This document shows positions 51,801 through 59,121 of a stretch of 64,000 bases of DNA, piece by piece. The notes beneath the pieces are model-generated. The model did no database searches. It saw only the letters and a list, made by a program, of their open reading frames with translations, and was not told the DNA's origin. Both the position numbers and the translations under genes were made by a program. The number at the start of each line of letters is the position of its first letter. Positions within the stretch are counted from its first letter, which is position 1. The stretch is from Alphaproteobacteria bacterium (lineage in GTDB: Bacteria; Pseudomonadota; Alphaproteobacteria; Sphingomonadales; Sphingomonadaceae): positions 1 to 64,000 of the forward strand of contig JAFANP010000038.1 of assembly GCA_019232625.1 (NCBI GenBank). Reading direction: 5' to 3'.

Positions 51801-52019
51801 CGTTTCGGTGCAGGAAGGATAGGCCAATACGACGCGATCTCCGCGGCGTACGCCTGCTTCCTCCGCCATCCCTCGGGCAATGCCGAAGGTGCGCGCCTGG
51901 AACGCTGCACGAGTAAAGGACTCGGTCAGCCGCCCGCGAGCATCATAATAGTGAAATAGCGGCTGCTCTGGCGACGAGTCGACGATTGCGTCGAGGACGC
52001 TTACTAAATCCATCGTCAT
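48894..52019 (-). CDS. adenylation-ACP-thioester reductase protein (carboxylic acid reductase-like)
   Basis: A 1041-residue three-domain protein. Residues 1-545 are a fatty-acyl-AMP-ligase-type adenylation domain (LLQYTSGSTSVPKGVMVTH near 155-171, WLPQHHDLGLIGY at 191, Lys of RTTSGKLRR at 524). An ACP-like segment at 560-630 has the attachment Ser583 in GISSLDLV. From 680 an NADPH-dependent reductase domain starts with LLTGATGFLG and has the YSQSK pair. It should activate a carboxylic acid, tether it and reduce it to an aldehyde, which the adjacent aminotransferase could aminate. No clear ribosome binding site precedes the ATG at 52019, five bases after a 14-codon ORF. Confidence 0.87.
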   Translation of the reverse strand: MTMDLVSVLDAIVDSSPEQPLFHYYDARGRLTESFTRAAFQARTFGIARGMAEEAGVRRGDRVVLAYPSCTETIAAYFAALRLGAIPVPVPALGQKAGHHRVAQVVEDCAPTALLTNGGTSTDLVATFDSRIWADARADDVASAPIDGDDIALLQYTSGSTSVPKGVMVTHANILHNCSVVLDHPPVAVTWLPQHHDLGLIGYCLFPALAGGEIHGFSPATFIARPQLWLELITRVKATATSAPNFAYDLVLDRTDISDLVSYDLSSMRIMQMAAETIRPDTYSRFLRALAPRGLDSKAFYVAYGLAEATLGVTSYGSTALPVARKDLARGQAREAVSVSGIAAATRLMSCGRPLGNTRLAIVDPSSRKSVSDGTVGEIWISGGSVAAGYWQKEDASLKTFGNKLNGDAWNYLATGDLGFIHKGELVVCGRSKDVIIVRGQNFHPSDIEVTASFALAGGGADVAAIEVHQEGAPNRIVLLVEEKRRQKVRLEDAANAVQVDLGIELDEVLLVPSRALPRTTSGKLRRHLAGSMLLDGLFEVRERWVRPERFSEPGETPFAWLLQRYGLTGDETENFAQIGISSLDLVGVMHELQELLTTHGGEDLIAAVDVRMIQRTPVRRLVALAAATETATMESIARLRHEVALDRAEARKLDAQCMAADAKIVPAFPPVMPPPAQDGKTLLTGATGFLGPFLLLELAKRGRDVVAMVRGADADSARARLRRSLESSGISRDWCDLVEAKTEIVLGDLAAPGLGLSGYDRDRIESETSTIVHNGAVVNYLFDYLHMRDANVEGTKALLELAAGRRTKVFNHISTTFIFGWATKPVLLETDGNTEMALLDFGYSQSKWSSERIVANAAKAGLPTRIFRPALITPSTEGGGNAFDITIRLLKFMIDHGVGVSAQNQVSFTPVDIVAANVVGISDLPYTLGETFHVVRDDFATMRDVTDRITDQTGRPFEHFALREFVPEVIRRCTRRDILFPLLDFLINSVDNISSMEFKRYDSSRYQEARARAGGLPDPSLDDTVGGILRFMRRQGLDQP

Positions 52020-52024
52020 ATGCG

Positions 52025-52069
52025 TCAGCTTAAATTCAGAGTCAGCTTATAGGCCTCGAACTCCACCAT
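52025..52069 (-). CDS. possible 14-residue peptide ORF before the reductase gene
   Basis: ATG at 52069 opens a 14-codon frame, MVEFEAYKLTLNLS, ending in TGA at 52025. GGGAGGGG lies seven to nine bases upstream, among the best ribosome binding sites in the cluster, whereas the reductase ATG five bases after the stop has none. Either this is a leader ORF that brings ribosomes to the reductase by re-initiation, or it encodes a peptide used by the pathway. It cannot be in frame with the reductase. Translation is unproved. Confidence 0.45.
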   Translation of the reverse strand: MVEFEAYKLTLNLS

Positions 52070-52073
52070 GATT

Positions 52074-52124
52074 TTACCCCTCCCAATCAGCAAGATAGCT
52101 TGGGGCTTTTTTGGAAGCAACCAT
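52074..52124 (-). CDS. possible 16-residue peptide ORF
   Basis: ATG at 52124 opens MVASKKAPSYLADWEG, ending in TAA at 52074, four bases before the 14-codon ORF. A GAGGGCGGA stretch sits just upstream. Its last codons contain the ribosome binding site of the next ORF, so it may be only sequence around that site. An in-frame ATG at 52190 would make it 38 residues. Listed because the two short frames are tandem, on the operon strand and in its presumed leader. Confidence 0.25.
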   Translation of the reverse strand: MVASKKAPSYLADWEG

Positions 52125-52378
52125 AATTCCGCCCTCTTGGTCGATCCAAGACAAAGGGCCCGGAATATGTCGTGAATGACATTCCTCCCCCATGGAAGAG
52201 CGTGTTTTATAGAGGTTGAAGAGGTGGACTTCGTTGCCGTGGGCGTAGCGACTCATCGCTATTCAGTGCGGAAGCTTCGCGACTCGGAAGGACGTCGAAG
52301 CCGAAGCGGCGTATCCTGTAACAGGTGCGTATCCGGCCGAGTCGCGGGGGGTTGCGGACCGATGATTCGATGGCCGGA
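52125..52378. other. leader region of the reductase operon
   Basis: A 254-base gap between the HAD gene and the short ORFs. On the minus strand it has a TATAAA (52211-52206) without a good -35 partner, which is the best promoter guess for the long operon. It also holds a perfect 10-bp inverted repeat (52278-52287 with 52337-52346, CGCGACTCGG / CCGAGTCGCG), 33 bases after the HAD stop, enclosing a smaller CCTG-TAA-CAGG hairpin: either the HAD terminator or a structured leader. No gene is evident. Confidence 0.45.
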
Positions 52379-52990
52379 CTAGCCGGCCGCAAGTACCGAC
52401 AGCAACGCGTCCAAGTCGCTGCCGCGCTCCCACTTGGCCGCGTTCCAGCCTTCGGCTTGCGCCGCAAGTACGTTTTCTTCGCTGTCGTCGACGAGCAGGT
52501 GCGCTTCGGGCGGGAGCGCGGTCCGCTTCGCCGCCGCCCTGTAGAAGCCGGGCTCGGGTTTGCGGAAGCCGAGAGCCGCCGAGTAGATCATGTCGTCGAA
52601 ATAGCGCTCCAGACCGACTTCCCGCCACAAGTACCGGCTCCGGTCATGGTCCTGGTTGGTGACCAGCACGCTCTTCAGCCCGGCATGCCTGGCGCGGTCG
52701 ACGGCGTCGATGACGGCACCGTCCAGGGCCGAATCGTTCGAGTGCCAATAGTCGATAAGATCGTCGACCCCCACGCCGGGGGCGATCGCCGCCAGCGCCG
52801 GCTGCAAGCGCGCGCGAAGAGCGGCGCGGCCTAGCGTCACGTCCCGCCAGTGGATCGAGAAGAACTCGCGCTGCAAATCATCGTAACGCACCCCGAGATC
52901 GGCGAACAGATCGGCGTGCCAAGCCCTTCCATCGCTCGGACGGCCTCTGACCACCACTCCGTCGACGTCGATCATCAAGGCTTCAATCAT
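52379..52990 (-). CDS. HAD-superfamily hydrolase
   Basis: A 203-residue protein. MIDVDGVVV carries the nucleophile and acid Asp pair, LVTNQDHDR is motif II, the Lys is in GFRKPEPGFY and LLVDDSEENV is motif IV. The cap between motifs I and II is small and helical. It is a likely small-molecule phosphatase; with an APH-like kinase in the cluster it could remove a protecting phosphate. ATG at 52990 (MIEALMIDVDG); ATG 53005 would add five residues. Possibly the first gene of the cluster on this strand, with its own promoter. Confidence 0.82.
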   Translation of the reverse strand: MIEALMIDVDGVVVRGRPSDGRAWHADLFADLGVRYDDLQREFFSIHWRDVTLGRAALRARLQPALAAIAPGVGVDDLIDYWHSNDSALDGAVIDAVDRARHAGLKSVLVTNQDHDRSRYLWREVGLERYFDDMIYSAALGFRKPEPGFYRAAAKRTALPPEAHLLVDDSEENVLAAQAEGWNAAKWERGSDLDALLSVLAAG

Positions 52991-53049
52991 TGTACTCTCT
53001 AACATGATCAGCGGAGATGGGGAGATGTACTTCGTGGACTAGAAGGTCT

Positions 53050-53055
53050 ATTATA
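53050..53055 (-). promoter_or_regulatory. -10 element for the HAD gene
   Basis: A perfect TATAAT on the minus strand, preceded by an A-run and 60 bases upstream of the HAD start, in the most A+T-rich stretch of the window. No good -35 is seen at 16-18 bases, so an activator may be needed. Confidence 0.4.
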
Positions 53056-53227
53056 TTTTCATACCGCTACTCATACCCCGTCGCTCCTTCGGCAGGATTG
53101 ACAGGACTCTCGAACGCAGCGCATCAGGCGAGCATATGCGAGGCCGACCTCCTCGTCACGGCGCCTTCGAAGCGCGCGTGAAGAGGATCGCCTTGCCGAA
53201 CGAAAATCAGCGACGGAAGGGGCTGGC

Positions 53228-53527
53228 GTGGCGCAGATCGGGGGAAGCTGGGAATGCGGCGTGGAGACGCCGGTGGGTCCGAGGCGCTTCGTGGCGGAGA
53301 TTACGTCCTCGGGCGAGCGGTTTGAAGCTCTGGTCAAGGGCAATTTCGGAGAATTGCAGATAACCGACGGTAAGCTGGACGGCGACGTCATGACCTGGTC
53401 GATGACGATCAAGACGCCGCTGTCGATGAAGCTCGACTGCACCGCCACGGTGAACGGCGACCAATTGAACGGAAGCGTATCCGCCGGCGTATTCGGCAAA
53501 TATCCGCTGACGGGCACACGTATTTAG
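53228..53527 (+). CDS. hypothetical small beta-rich protein, 99 residues
   Basis: A 99-residue protein with regularly spaced glycines and aromatic residues (GGSWECGVETPVGPRRF, GEFGELQ-like turns, MTWSMTIKTP, GVFGKYPLTGTR), suggesting a small lipocalin-like or beta-barrel fold. No signal peptide. GTG at 53228 with GGAAGGGG seven bases upstream. I do not recognise a named family; similar domains appear as stand-alone proteins or oxidoreductase tails in sphingomonads. It lies just outside the cluster and is divergent from the HAD gene. Confidence 0.65.
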   Translation: MAQIGGSWECGVETPVGPRRFVAEITSSGERFEALVKGNFGELQITDGKLDGDVMTWSMTIKTPLSMKLDCTATVNGDQLNGSVSAGVFGKYPLTGTRI

Positions 53528-53538
53528 GGCGAGTTCTT

Positions 53539-53569
53539 CATGCACGCTTTGCCGGGCGAGGGGTGCATG
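53539..53569. repeat. inverted repeat downstream of the 99-residue gene
   Basis: CATGCAC (53539-53545) and GTGCATG (53563-53569) flank a 17-base loop, starting 12 bases after the stop codon. It may be a 3' hairpin. The remaining 120 bases to the desaturase hold nothing I can identify. Confidence 0.35.
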
Positions 53570-53693
53570 ATATAAGCGGCACTGCCGACACGGCCGTTCG
53601 ACCTTGCGCACCTTGCCGTGCCCGACGAGGTGGCGGCCGGCCGGCGACGGGAGGTCCAACCGGGGATCTCCCCGGGGGTAGCGGGGACGGCGG

Positions 53694-54803
53694 GTGAGGG
53701 AGCGGAGCCAGGAAGGCCGTTTCGAGGCGCTGGGGGTCGTGCCGGCGGCCCTTCCGGACGTGCCCGACGTGGCGCGGTTCCGCCTCCTCCTGCGCAAGCG
53801 GGTCTCGGCCTATGTCGCGGCGCAGCCCGGCGGCGCCAAGGGCGACCCCAGGATGTGGTGGAAGCTCGCTTCCGCCCTCGCCGCCTACGATGCGGCGCTC
53901 GCCCTGCTCTTGCTCCACCGAGGCTCGGCCGCGGGCTTCCTCGCGCTCTACGCCCTGTTCGGCGCCGCGCAGGCCTATATGCTGCTCAACGTCGGCCACG
54001 ACGCGTCGCACGATGCGATCACCCGCAGCCCGCTGGCCAACCGCCTGCTCCGCGCCTCGCTCGACATGTGCGGGATCGATTCGCGGCTGTTCGCGGTCAG
54101 CCACGTCGAGCTGCACCACGCCTTCGTCAACGTCGGCTGCAAGGACGAGGCGACGCGGGCCCGCGGCCTTCTGAGGCTTTCCCCCCACCAGCCGCGGCCG
54201 AGATGGGGGCGGGCGCAGCACTGGCTGGTGTGGCCCGTCTATGCGCTGAGCTCGCTCGATTTCATATTCGTGCGCGACTGGGAGATGCTGTCGCACCAGC
54301 CCGCCGCGCTTCGCCACCTCGTCCTGGGCAAGGCCCTCTATCTCGGCGCGACGATCGGCCTTCCCCTCTGGCTGACGCCGCACGGCCTCGGCGTGGTCCT
54401 CGCCGGCTGGTTCCTCTCGCATCTCGTCGTCGGCCTCGCCGTCATGCTGATGCTCCAGATCAGCCATCTGGTCGACGACTCGCATTTTCCCGCCGAGCTG
54501 AGCGGGTCCGCGACCGATCCGCGCCACGTGCTCGCGACGACGATGGACGTGGCGACCGAAAGCCCGCTCCTCGGCCTCGCCGCCGGCGGGCTTCACCAGC
54601 ATGTCGCGCACCATTTCTACCCGGGGATGAGCCACGTCCATTATCGCGCCGTCACGCGGATGATCGCCCAGACCGCCCGGGAATGCGGCCTCCCCTACCG
54701 TTCCCATCCGCGCTTCGTAGATGCGGTGTCGGCGCACCTGCGCCACCTGAAGAAGCTCGGCTCCCCTCGTGAAGAGGTGCTTGCGGGGACTGCCCGCGAC
54801 TGA
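53694..54803 (+). CDS. membrane fatty acid desaturase family protein
   Basis: A 369-residue di-iron membrane enzyme. The three histidine boxes are HDASHD, HVELHHA and HQHVAHHFYP, with several membrane helices between. It introduces a double bond or hydroxyl into a lipid acyl chain (or a related substrate such as a sphingolipid). GTG at 53694 is the apparent start; the first 20 residues are variable in such proteins. Not obviously linked to the biosynthetic cluster upstream. Confidence 0.87.
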   Translation: MRERSQEGRFEALGVVPAALPDVPDVARFRLLLRKRVSAYVAAQPGGAKGDPRMWWKLASALAAYDAALALLLLHRGSAAGFLALYALFGAAQAYMLLNVGHDASHDAITRSPLANRLLRASLDMCGIDSRLFAVSHVELHHAFVNVGCKDEATRARGLLRLSPHQPRPRWGRAQHWLVWPVYALSSLDFIFVRDWEMLSHQPAALRHLVLGKALYLGATIGLPLWLTPHGLGVVLAGWFLSHLVVGLAVMLMLQISHLVDDSHFPAELSGSATDPRHVLATTMDVATESPLLGLAAGGLHQHVAHHFYPGMSHVHYRAVTRMIAQTARECGLPYRSHPRFVDAVSAHLRHLKKLGSPREEVLAGTARD

Positions 54804-54995
54804 CGCGCTACTTGGCGAATCGCGCTGTTCATTGCGGCGGCCAAGACTAGCGCTCCCTCACCTCTTGACTTGTTCGATCGGCGCGGTGAGCTTGCGGGTG
54901 CGAGCGTGGCGCCGGATTTCGCTATTCTCCAGGTCGGCAAGTCCTTCACGAGGTTGGCGAAAGACGAACTGCATGCGACATCGAGGTCCCCGCGC

Positions 54996-56252
54996 ATGAA
55001 CACTGTCGCACGCGGGCTCGCGGAGATGGTGCGCGCCCTCGCGATCGCGGCCGGGGTGACGGTGCGGCACGGCCTGCGGGCCCGCCGCGGCGGCGACCGC
55101 GACGCCCGCCGCGGCGCCTTCGTCTTCGCGCTCGTCCGCGCCCTCGGACCGATCTACATCAAGCTGGCGCAGGTGCTCGCCGCCCAGTCGGGCTTCATCT
55201 CGGCGGGCTTCCGGACCGAGCTTCGCGGCACCTACGACCGCAACGAGATCGTCCCCTTCCCGGCCGTGAAGCGGCAGCTGGAAAGCGCCTTCGGCCGTCC
55301 CCTCGAGCAGGTGTTCGACCGGTTCGAGCCCGACCCGATCGGCAGCGGGTCCGTCGCGCAGGTGCACCGGGCCCGGTTGCGCGGCGGCGAGGCGGTGGCC
55401 GTCAAGCTCGTCAAGCCGGGCGCCGCCGCCAGCATCGCGTCGGCGCTCACCGCGGCGCGGATGCTGATCTGGCTCGCCGACCGGCTGGTGCCGTCGTTGA
55501 GGCCGCTGCGGCTGCGCGACAATTTCGCCGACGTGCGCGACGCCCTGATCGGCCAGACGGACCTCGCCGCCGAGCGTCGAAGCCAGGCGGCGATCGCGGC
55601 GCGCTTCGCCGGCCACCCCTTCCTGACGGTGCCGCGCATCCATGCCGACGCCTGCGCCGAGGGCGTCATCGTCATGGACTATGTCGAAGGAGTCCCGCTC
55701 TACGACGACGCCCGCCTCCACGGCGACCGGGCCGCGCTTGCGGAGCGCATGCAGCACGCCTTCTACACGATGGTGTACCTGCACGGCCATTTCCACGTCG
55801 ATCCCCATCCCGGCAACATGCTGCTGATGAAGGACGGCCGCCTCGCCTTGCTCGATTTCGGAATGGTCGCGGAGCTCGGCGAGGAGGACCGCTTCGCCCT
55901 CAACCTCTTCAATTATTATGCCGTCACGGCGCTCTGGACGCAGGCGGTCGAGCATTTCCTGCGCCTGTTCGTCGATGCCGCGCCGCCGGCGTCCGAGGAG
56001 GACGCCTTGTGGAAGGAGATCACCGCCGTCCTGTGGAGCCATTTCGGCGCGCCGAGCAACCGCTGGTCGACGGCCGCCTTCCTGACCGACGCGGCCGAGG
56101 TGCTGCGCCGCCACGGCCTCAGGCTGCGGGTCGGCATGTCCCTCCTCGCCCTCAGCCTCGCGACCGCGGAGGGGATATTGCACGACATAGACGGCGACAT
56201 AGACTTCTGGCGAAACGCCCGCCGCTTCGTCACCGCCAACGCCGCCGCCTAG
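54996..56252 (+). CDS. ABC1/UbiB-family atypical kinase
   Basis: A protein of about 418 residues with the ABC1 (AarF/UbiB) atypical kinase layout: the KxGQ-like motif here is [16 protein letters not shown], then [15 protein letters not shown] (Ala-rich loop), VAVKLVKPG, the catalytic [11 protein letters not shown] and LLDFGMV. UbiB-type proteins support ubiquinone synthesis or lipid handling. It differs from canonical UbiB by replacing the Gly of KxGQ with Ala (KLAQ). ATG 54996 is chosen; an in-frame TTG at 54870 would add 42 residues without clear support. Confidence 0.8.
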   Translation: MNTVARGLAEMVRALAIAAGVTVRHGLRARRGGDRDARRGAFVFALVRALGPIYIKLAQVLAAQSGFISAGFRTELRGTYDRNEIVPFPAVKRQLESAFGRPLEQVFDRFEPDPIGSGSVAQVHRARLRGGEAVAVKLVKPGAAASIASALTAARMLIWLADRLVPSLRPLRLRDNFADVRDALIGQTDLAAERRSQAAIAARFAGHPFLTVPRIHADACAEGVIVMDYVEGVPLYDDARLHGDRAALAERMQHAFYTMVYLHGHFHVDPHPGNMLLMKDGRLALLDFGMVAELGEEDRFALNLFNYYAVTALWTQAVEHFLRLFVDAAPPASEEDALWKEITAVLWSHFGAPSNRWSTAAFLTDAAEVLRRHGLRLRVGMSLLALSLATAEGILHDIDGDIDFWRNARRFVTANAAA

Positions 56253-56282
56253 CGTCCGACGCGCGGGGCATGGGAAAGGAAA

Positions 56283-56359
<77 letters not shown>

Positions 56360-56473
56360 CGGGCCGCCCGGCGCTTAGCAAAGGCGCATCGGGGCGGCTA
56401 GAGGCTTTCGGCCCGCGCTTTTGCGCCCCGCGGCGCCATGCTAGGCGAGCCGGGGATTTCAAGGGGAGGTTCG

Positions 56474-57070
56474 ATGCGCCTGTTCGAGGTTCAACCGGCG
56501 GGGCTGCCGGGCGTGGCGGCGTTCGTCGTCGGCGGATTGCTGTTCTTCGCCATCCTCGTCCGGACCCTGGTCATGGCCGGGCGCGCGGAGGCCGGCGAGA
56601 AGCGCTCCGGAGCGTCGCGGCTCGGCATCGGGCTGCAGATGGCGGGCTTCGCGGCCGTCGGCTTCGGCGGCTTGCGGATCGCCCTCCTCCCCGCCTCGCC
56701 GCCGGCGCTGGCCCAGGCGGCGGCGGTGGCGGCGCTGATGGGAGGGGCGATCCTGCTGTTCCTCGCCGCCTCGCGGGCAATGGGCGCCAATTGGAGCCTG
56801 GCGGCGCGGATGCGAGCCGACCACCAGCTCGTCACCGGCGGCGTCTTCGCGCGGCTGCGCCACCCCATCTATGCCGGCATGGCGCTGTTCCTCGCCGCCG
56901 AGGCGGTCGGGCTCGGCCACTACCGGCACCTCCTCGTCGGCGTGCCGCTGTTCGTCGCCGGCACCGGGCTGAGGGTGCGCGAGGAGGAGCGGCTGCTGAG
57001 AGCGCAGTTCGGCGCCGCCTACGAGGATTATGCGAGGCGGGTGAAGAGGTTCCTGCCGGGGATCGCCTGA
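56474..57070 (+). CDS. isoprenylcysteine carboxyl methyltransferase family protein
   Basis: A 198-residue membrane protein with about five helices. GGVFARLRHPIYAGMALF and the late REEERLLRAQFGAAYEDY are the signatures of the ICMT/PEMT-like methyltransferase family. Bacterial members methylate lipids or unknown small molecules with SAM. ATG at 56474 has a strong GGGGAGG site four to seven bases upstream, which settles the start. Convergent with the small secreted gene. Confidence 0.86.
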   Translation: MRLFEVQPAGLPGVAAFVVGGLLFFAILVRTLVMAGRAEAGEKRSGASRLGIGLQMAGFAAVGFGGLRIALLPASPPALAQAAAVAALMGGAILLFLAASRAMGANWSLAARMRADHQLVTGGVFARLRHPIYAGMALFLAAEAVGLGHYRHLLVGVPLFVAGTGLRVREEERLLRAQFGAAYEDYARRVKRFLPGIA

Positions 57071-57088
57071 TCCCGCCCGGGGATCAGG
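57066..57088. terminator. palindrome spanning two convergent stop codons
   Basis: A perfect 9-bp stem, CCTGATCCC / GGGATCAGG, with a GCCCG loop. It contains the stop codons of both the methyltransferase and the convergent small secreted gene, like the palindrome at 32168. Likely a shared 3' end structure. Confidence 0.55.
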
Positions 57089-57338
57089 AACCGACCTGCG
57101 GCTTGAAGTCCTGAATGCGCTCGACGGTCCGCCGCGCCTCGGCCCTCTCGGCGTCCCACTCCGCCTGAGTCCGGCACTTGGTGCTGCCGGAGAGGCGGCT
57201 GCCGATGACGGTCTCAGACCGGCAGATCTTCTTGGTGCGATACTTCTGGCTCTGCTGCGCCGCGGGCGGGTCCGCCGCGAGGGCCGCGGCCGGCGCGGCC
57301 AGGGATACAACCAGCGCTAAAGCTATGAATCGCGACAT
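57084..57338 (-). CDS. small secreted protein, 84 residues
   Basis: An 84-residue protein with a clear signal peptide (MSRFIALALVVSLAAPAAALA). The mature part has two Cys in KKICRSETVIGSRLSGSTKC, probably a disulfide, and a charged helical tail. The motif CRxxxxxGSRLxxxxxC followed by QAEWDAERAEAR recurs in small periplasmic proteins of sphingomonads; function unknown. ATG at 57338. Confidence 0.72.
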   Translation of the reverse strand: MSRFIALALVVSLAAPAAALAADPPAAQQSQKYRTKKICRSETVIGSRLSGSTKCRTQAEWDAERAEARRTVERIQDFKPQVGS

Positions 57339-57373
57339 TTTCGTCTCCTGCTTCGCGCCGACGATATCAAAAG

Positions 57374-58054
57374 TTACCGCTTTTTCCTAGCGCCTTTCCC
57401 GACGCCCGCCGGGCCTTGCGGAGGCGGCGTCTTGGGCTGGTAGCGGCACAGGTCGGCGACCGGGCAGCGCCAGCATTCCGGAAGGCGCGCCTTGCACAGG
57501 TAGCGGCCGTGGAGGATGAGGAGATGGTGCGCCTCCCGCCGCCACGGCGGCGGCGTGACGGCATCCAGCTTGCGCTCCACCTCCAGCACGTCCTTGCCGG
57601 GCGCGAGGCCGGTGCGGTTGGAGACGCGGAAGACGTGGGTGTCGACCGCGAAGGTCTCCGCGCCGAACGCGCAGTTCATCACCACGTTCGCCGTCTTGCG
57701 GCCGACCCCGGGCAGGGCCTGCAGCGCCTCGAAATCCGCCGGAACCTCGCCGCCGTGCCGCGCGATCAGCGCCTCGCTGAGCGCGATGACGTTCTTGGCC
57801 TTGGTGTTGAACAGGCCGATCGTCCGGATGTGCCTTTTCAGCCCCTCCTCGCCCAGCGCCACCATCTTCGCCGGGGCGTCGACGCTTCGGAACAGCTCGC
57901 GCGTCGCCAGGTTGACGCTCGCGTCCGTCGCCTGCGCGGAAAGGACGACGGCCACCAGAAGGGTATAGTGGTTGACGAAGTCGAGCTCGGTCTTCGGCTC
58001 CGGCGTCCGCTCGTGCAGCCGGCGGTAGAATTCCACCACCTCCTCGGCCGTCAT
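57374..58054 (-). CDS. nth: endonuclease III
   Basis: A 226-residue DNA glycosylase/AP lyase of base excision repair. The helix-hairpin-helix is ALPGVGRKTANVVMN with the catalytic Lys, the catalytic Asp is in VDTHVFRVSNR, and the 4Fe-4S Cys pattern C-x6-C-x2-C-x5-C is complete in CKARLPECWRCPVADLC. The ATG at 58054 overlaps the aminotransferase stop (ATGA). It is the last gene of an operon dapB - permease - aminotransferase - nth. Confidence 0.94.
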   Translation of the reverse strand: MTAEEVVEFYRRLHERTPEPKTELDFVNHYTLLVAVVLSAQATDASVNLATRELFRSVDAPAKMVALGEEGLKRHIRTIGLFNTKAKNVIALSEALIARHGGEVPADFEALQALPGVGRKTANVVMNCAFGAETFAVDTHVFRVSNRTGLAPGKDVLEVERKLDAVTPPPWRREAHHLLILHGRYLCKARLPECWRCPVADLCRYQPKTPPPQGPAGVGKGARKKR

Positions 58055-59121
58055 CGCCGTTCGTCCAAAGCGGCGCCGAGCCGCGCCAGGCCTTCCTCCA
58101 GCGCCGCGGTCGGCCCGCCGACGCCGATGCGGAAATGGTCCGGGGCCTCGAACCAGCGGCCGGGGACGATCGCCGTCTCCCACCTTGCGCGCAGGTCCGC
58201 ATCGAGCGCCTCCGGATCGCCGCTGAGCAGCCGCGGGAAAGCGGTGATGCCGTGGCGCATAGGCGGGGAGGCGAGGTCGGCGCGCGAGGCGAGGAAGGCG
58301 TTGGCGAGCCCGCGGTTGCGCTCCAGGCGCTCGCGCGTCCCCGCGGCGACCTCATCGAGATGGGCGAGGGCGAGGCAGCTCAGCCGCTCGGCCGGCTGCG
58401 CCTGAGCGACGCCGAACAGCTCGTTGAGGCGCCACATCGCCTCGGCGAGCGCCGGCTCGGCGAGGATCCAGCCGCAGCGCAGGCCGGAAAGGCCGTAGAC
58501 CTTGGTGAGGCTGGCGGTGGCGACGAAGCGGTCGCCGAGCCGGGCCGCCGAGCGCGGCGCCTCCTCGAACGCCGCGTCGAGATAGACTTCGTCGACCAGC
58601 ACGCGGGGTCCGAGGCCGCCGATCCGGCGCAGCGTCTGCTCGTCCGCATAGGCGCCCGACGGGTTGTGCAGGTTGGTGAGGACGATGAGCGTGGTCGCCG
58701 GAGTCACCGCCCGCGCCACCGCGTCCGCATCCAGGGCGAAGCCGTCTTCCGCCCGGCGCGCGAACCGAGTCACCCGCGCCCCGAGGAAGCGGGCGACGGC
58801 GAGCAGCGGCTCGTAGGTGGGCGCCTCGACAAGCACCTCGTCGCCCGGCGCAACCAGCGCAGCCATGGCGAGCATGTTCGCCATCGAGGTTCCGTCGGCG
58901 GCCACCACCCGCTCGGGAGAGACGCCCGCCTTGGCGCCGATCGCCTCCCGCAACGGCGCGTAGCGATAATGGCTGGCCCCGCTCAGCTCGAGATCGGCGA
59001 TGTCGAACGGCAGCCGGTCGAGCGGGAAATGCGTCACGTCGCTTCCCGACAGCGGGTAGAGCACCGGCCGCCGGGTCTTCGCCCAGTGCAGATATTCGGA
59101 CTGGAGGACGCGGTGCGTCAC
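58051..59121 (-). CDS. class I/II aminotransferase
   Basis: A 356-residue fold-type I PLP enzyme. LTNLHNPSGAY, DEVYLDAAFEE and the Schiff-base Lys in TASLTKVYGLSGLRCGW are present. Substrate is not obvious; the location beside dapB and an amino acid permease suggests amino acid metabolism. GTG at 59121 overlaps the permease stop (GTGA), and its own stop overlaps the nth start. Confidence 0.88.
   Translation of the reverse strand: MTHRVLQSEYLHWAKTRRPVLYPLSGSDVTHFPLDRLPFDIADLELSGASHYRYAPLREAIGAKAGVSPERVVAADGTSMANMLAMAALVAPGDEVLVEAPTYEPLLAVARFLGARVTRFARRAEDGFALDADAVARAVTPATTLIVLTNLHNPSGAYADEQTLRRIGGLGPRVLVDEVYLDAAFEEAPRSAARLGDRFVATASLTKVYGLSGLRCGWILAEPALAEAMWRLNELFGVAQAQPAERLSCLALAHLDEVAAGTRERLERNRGLANAFLASRADLASPPMRHGITAFPRLLSGDPEALDADLRARWETAIVPGRWFEAPDHFRIGVGGPTAALEEGLARLGAALDERR

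Noticed and set aside
52025-52069. PqqA-like precursor (Glu-x3-Tyr spacing in the 14-residue ORF)
   Set aside because: The spacing match is a two-residue coincidence; no radical SAM PqqE or other pqq gene is present.
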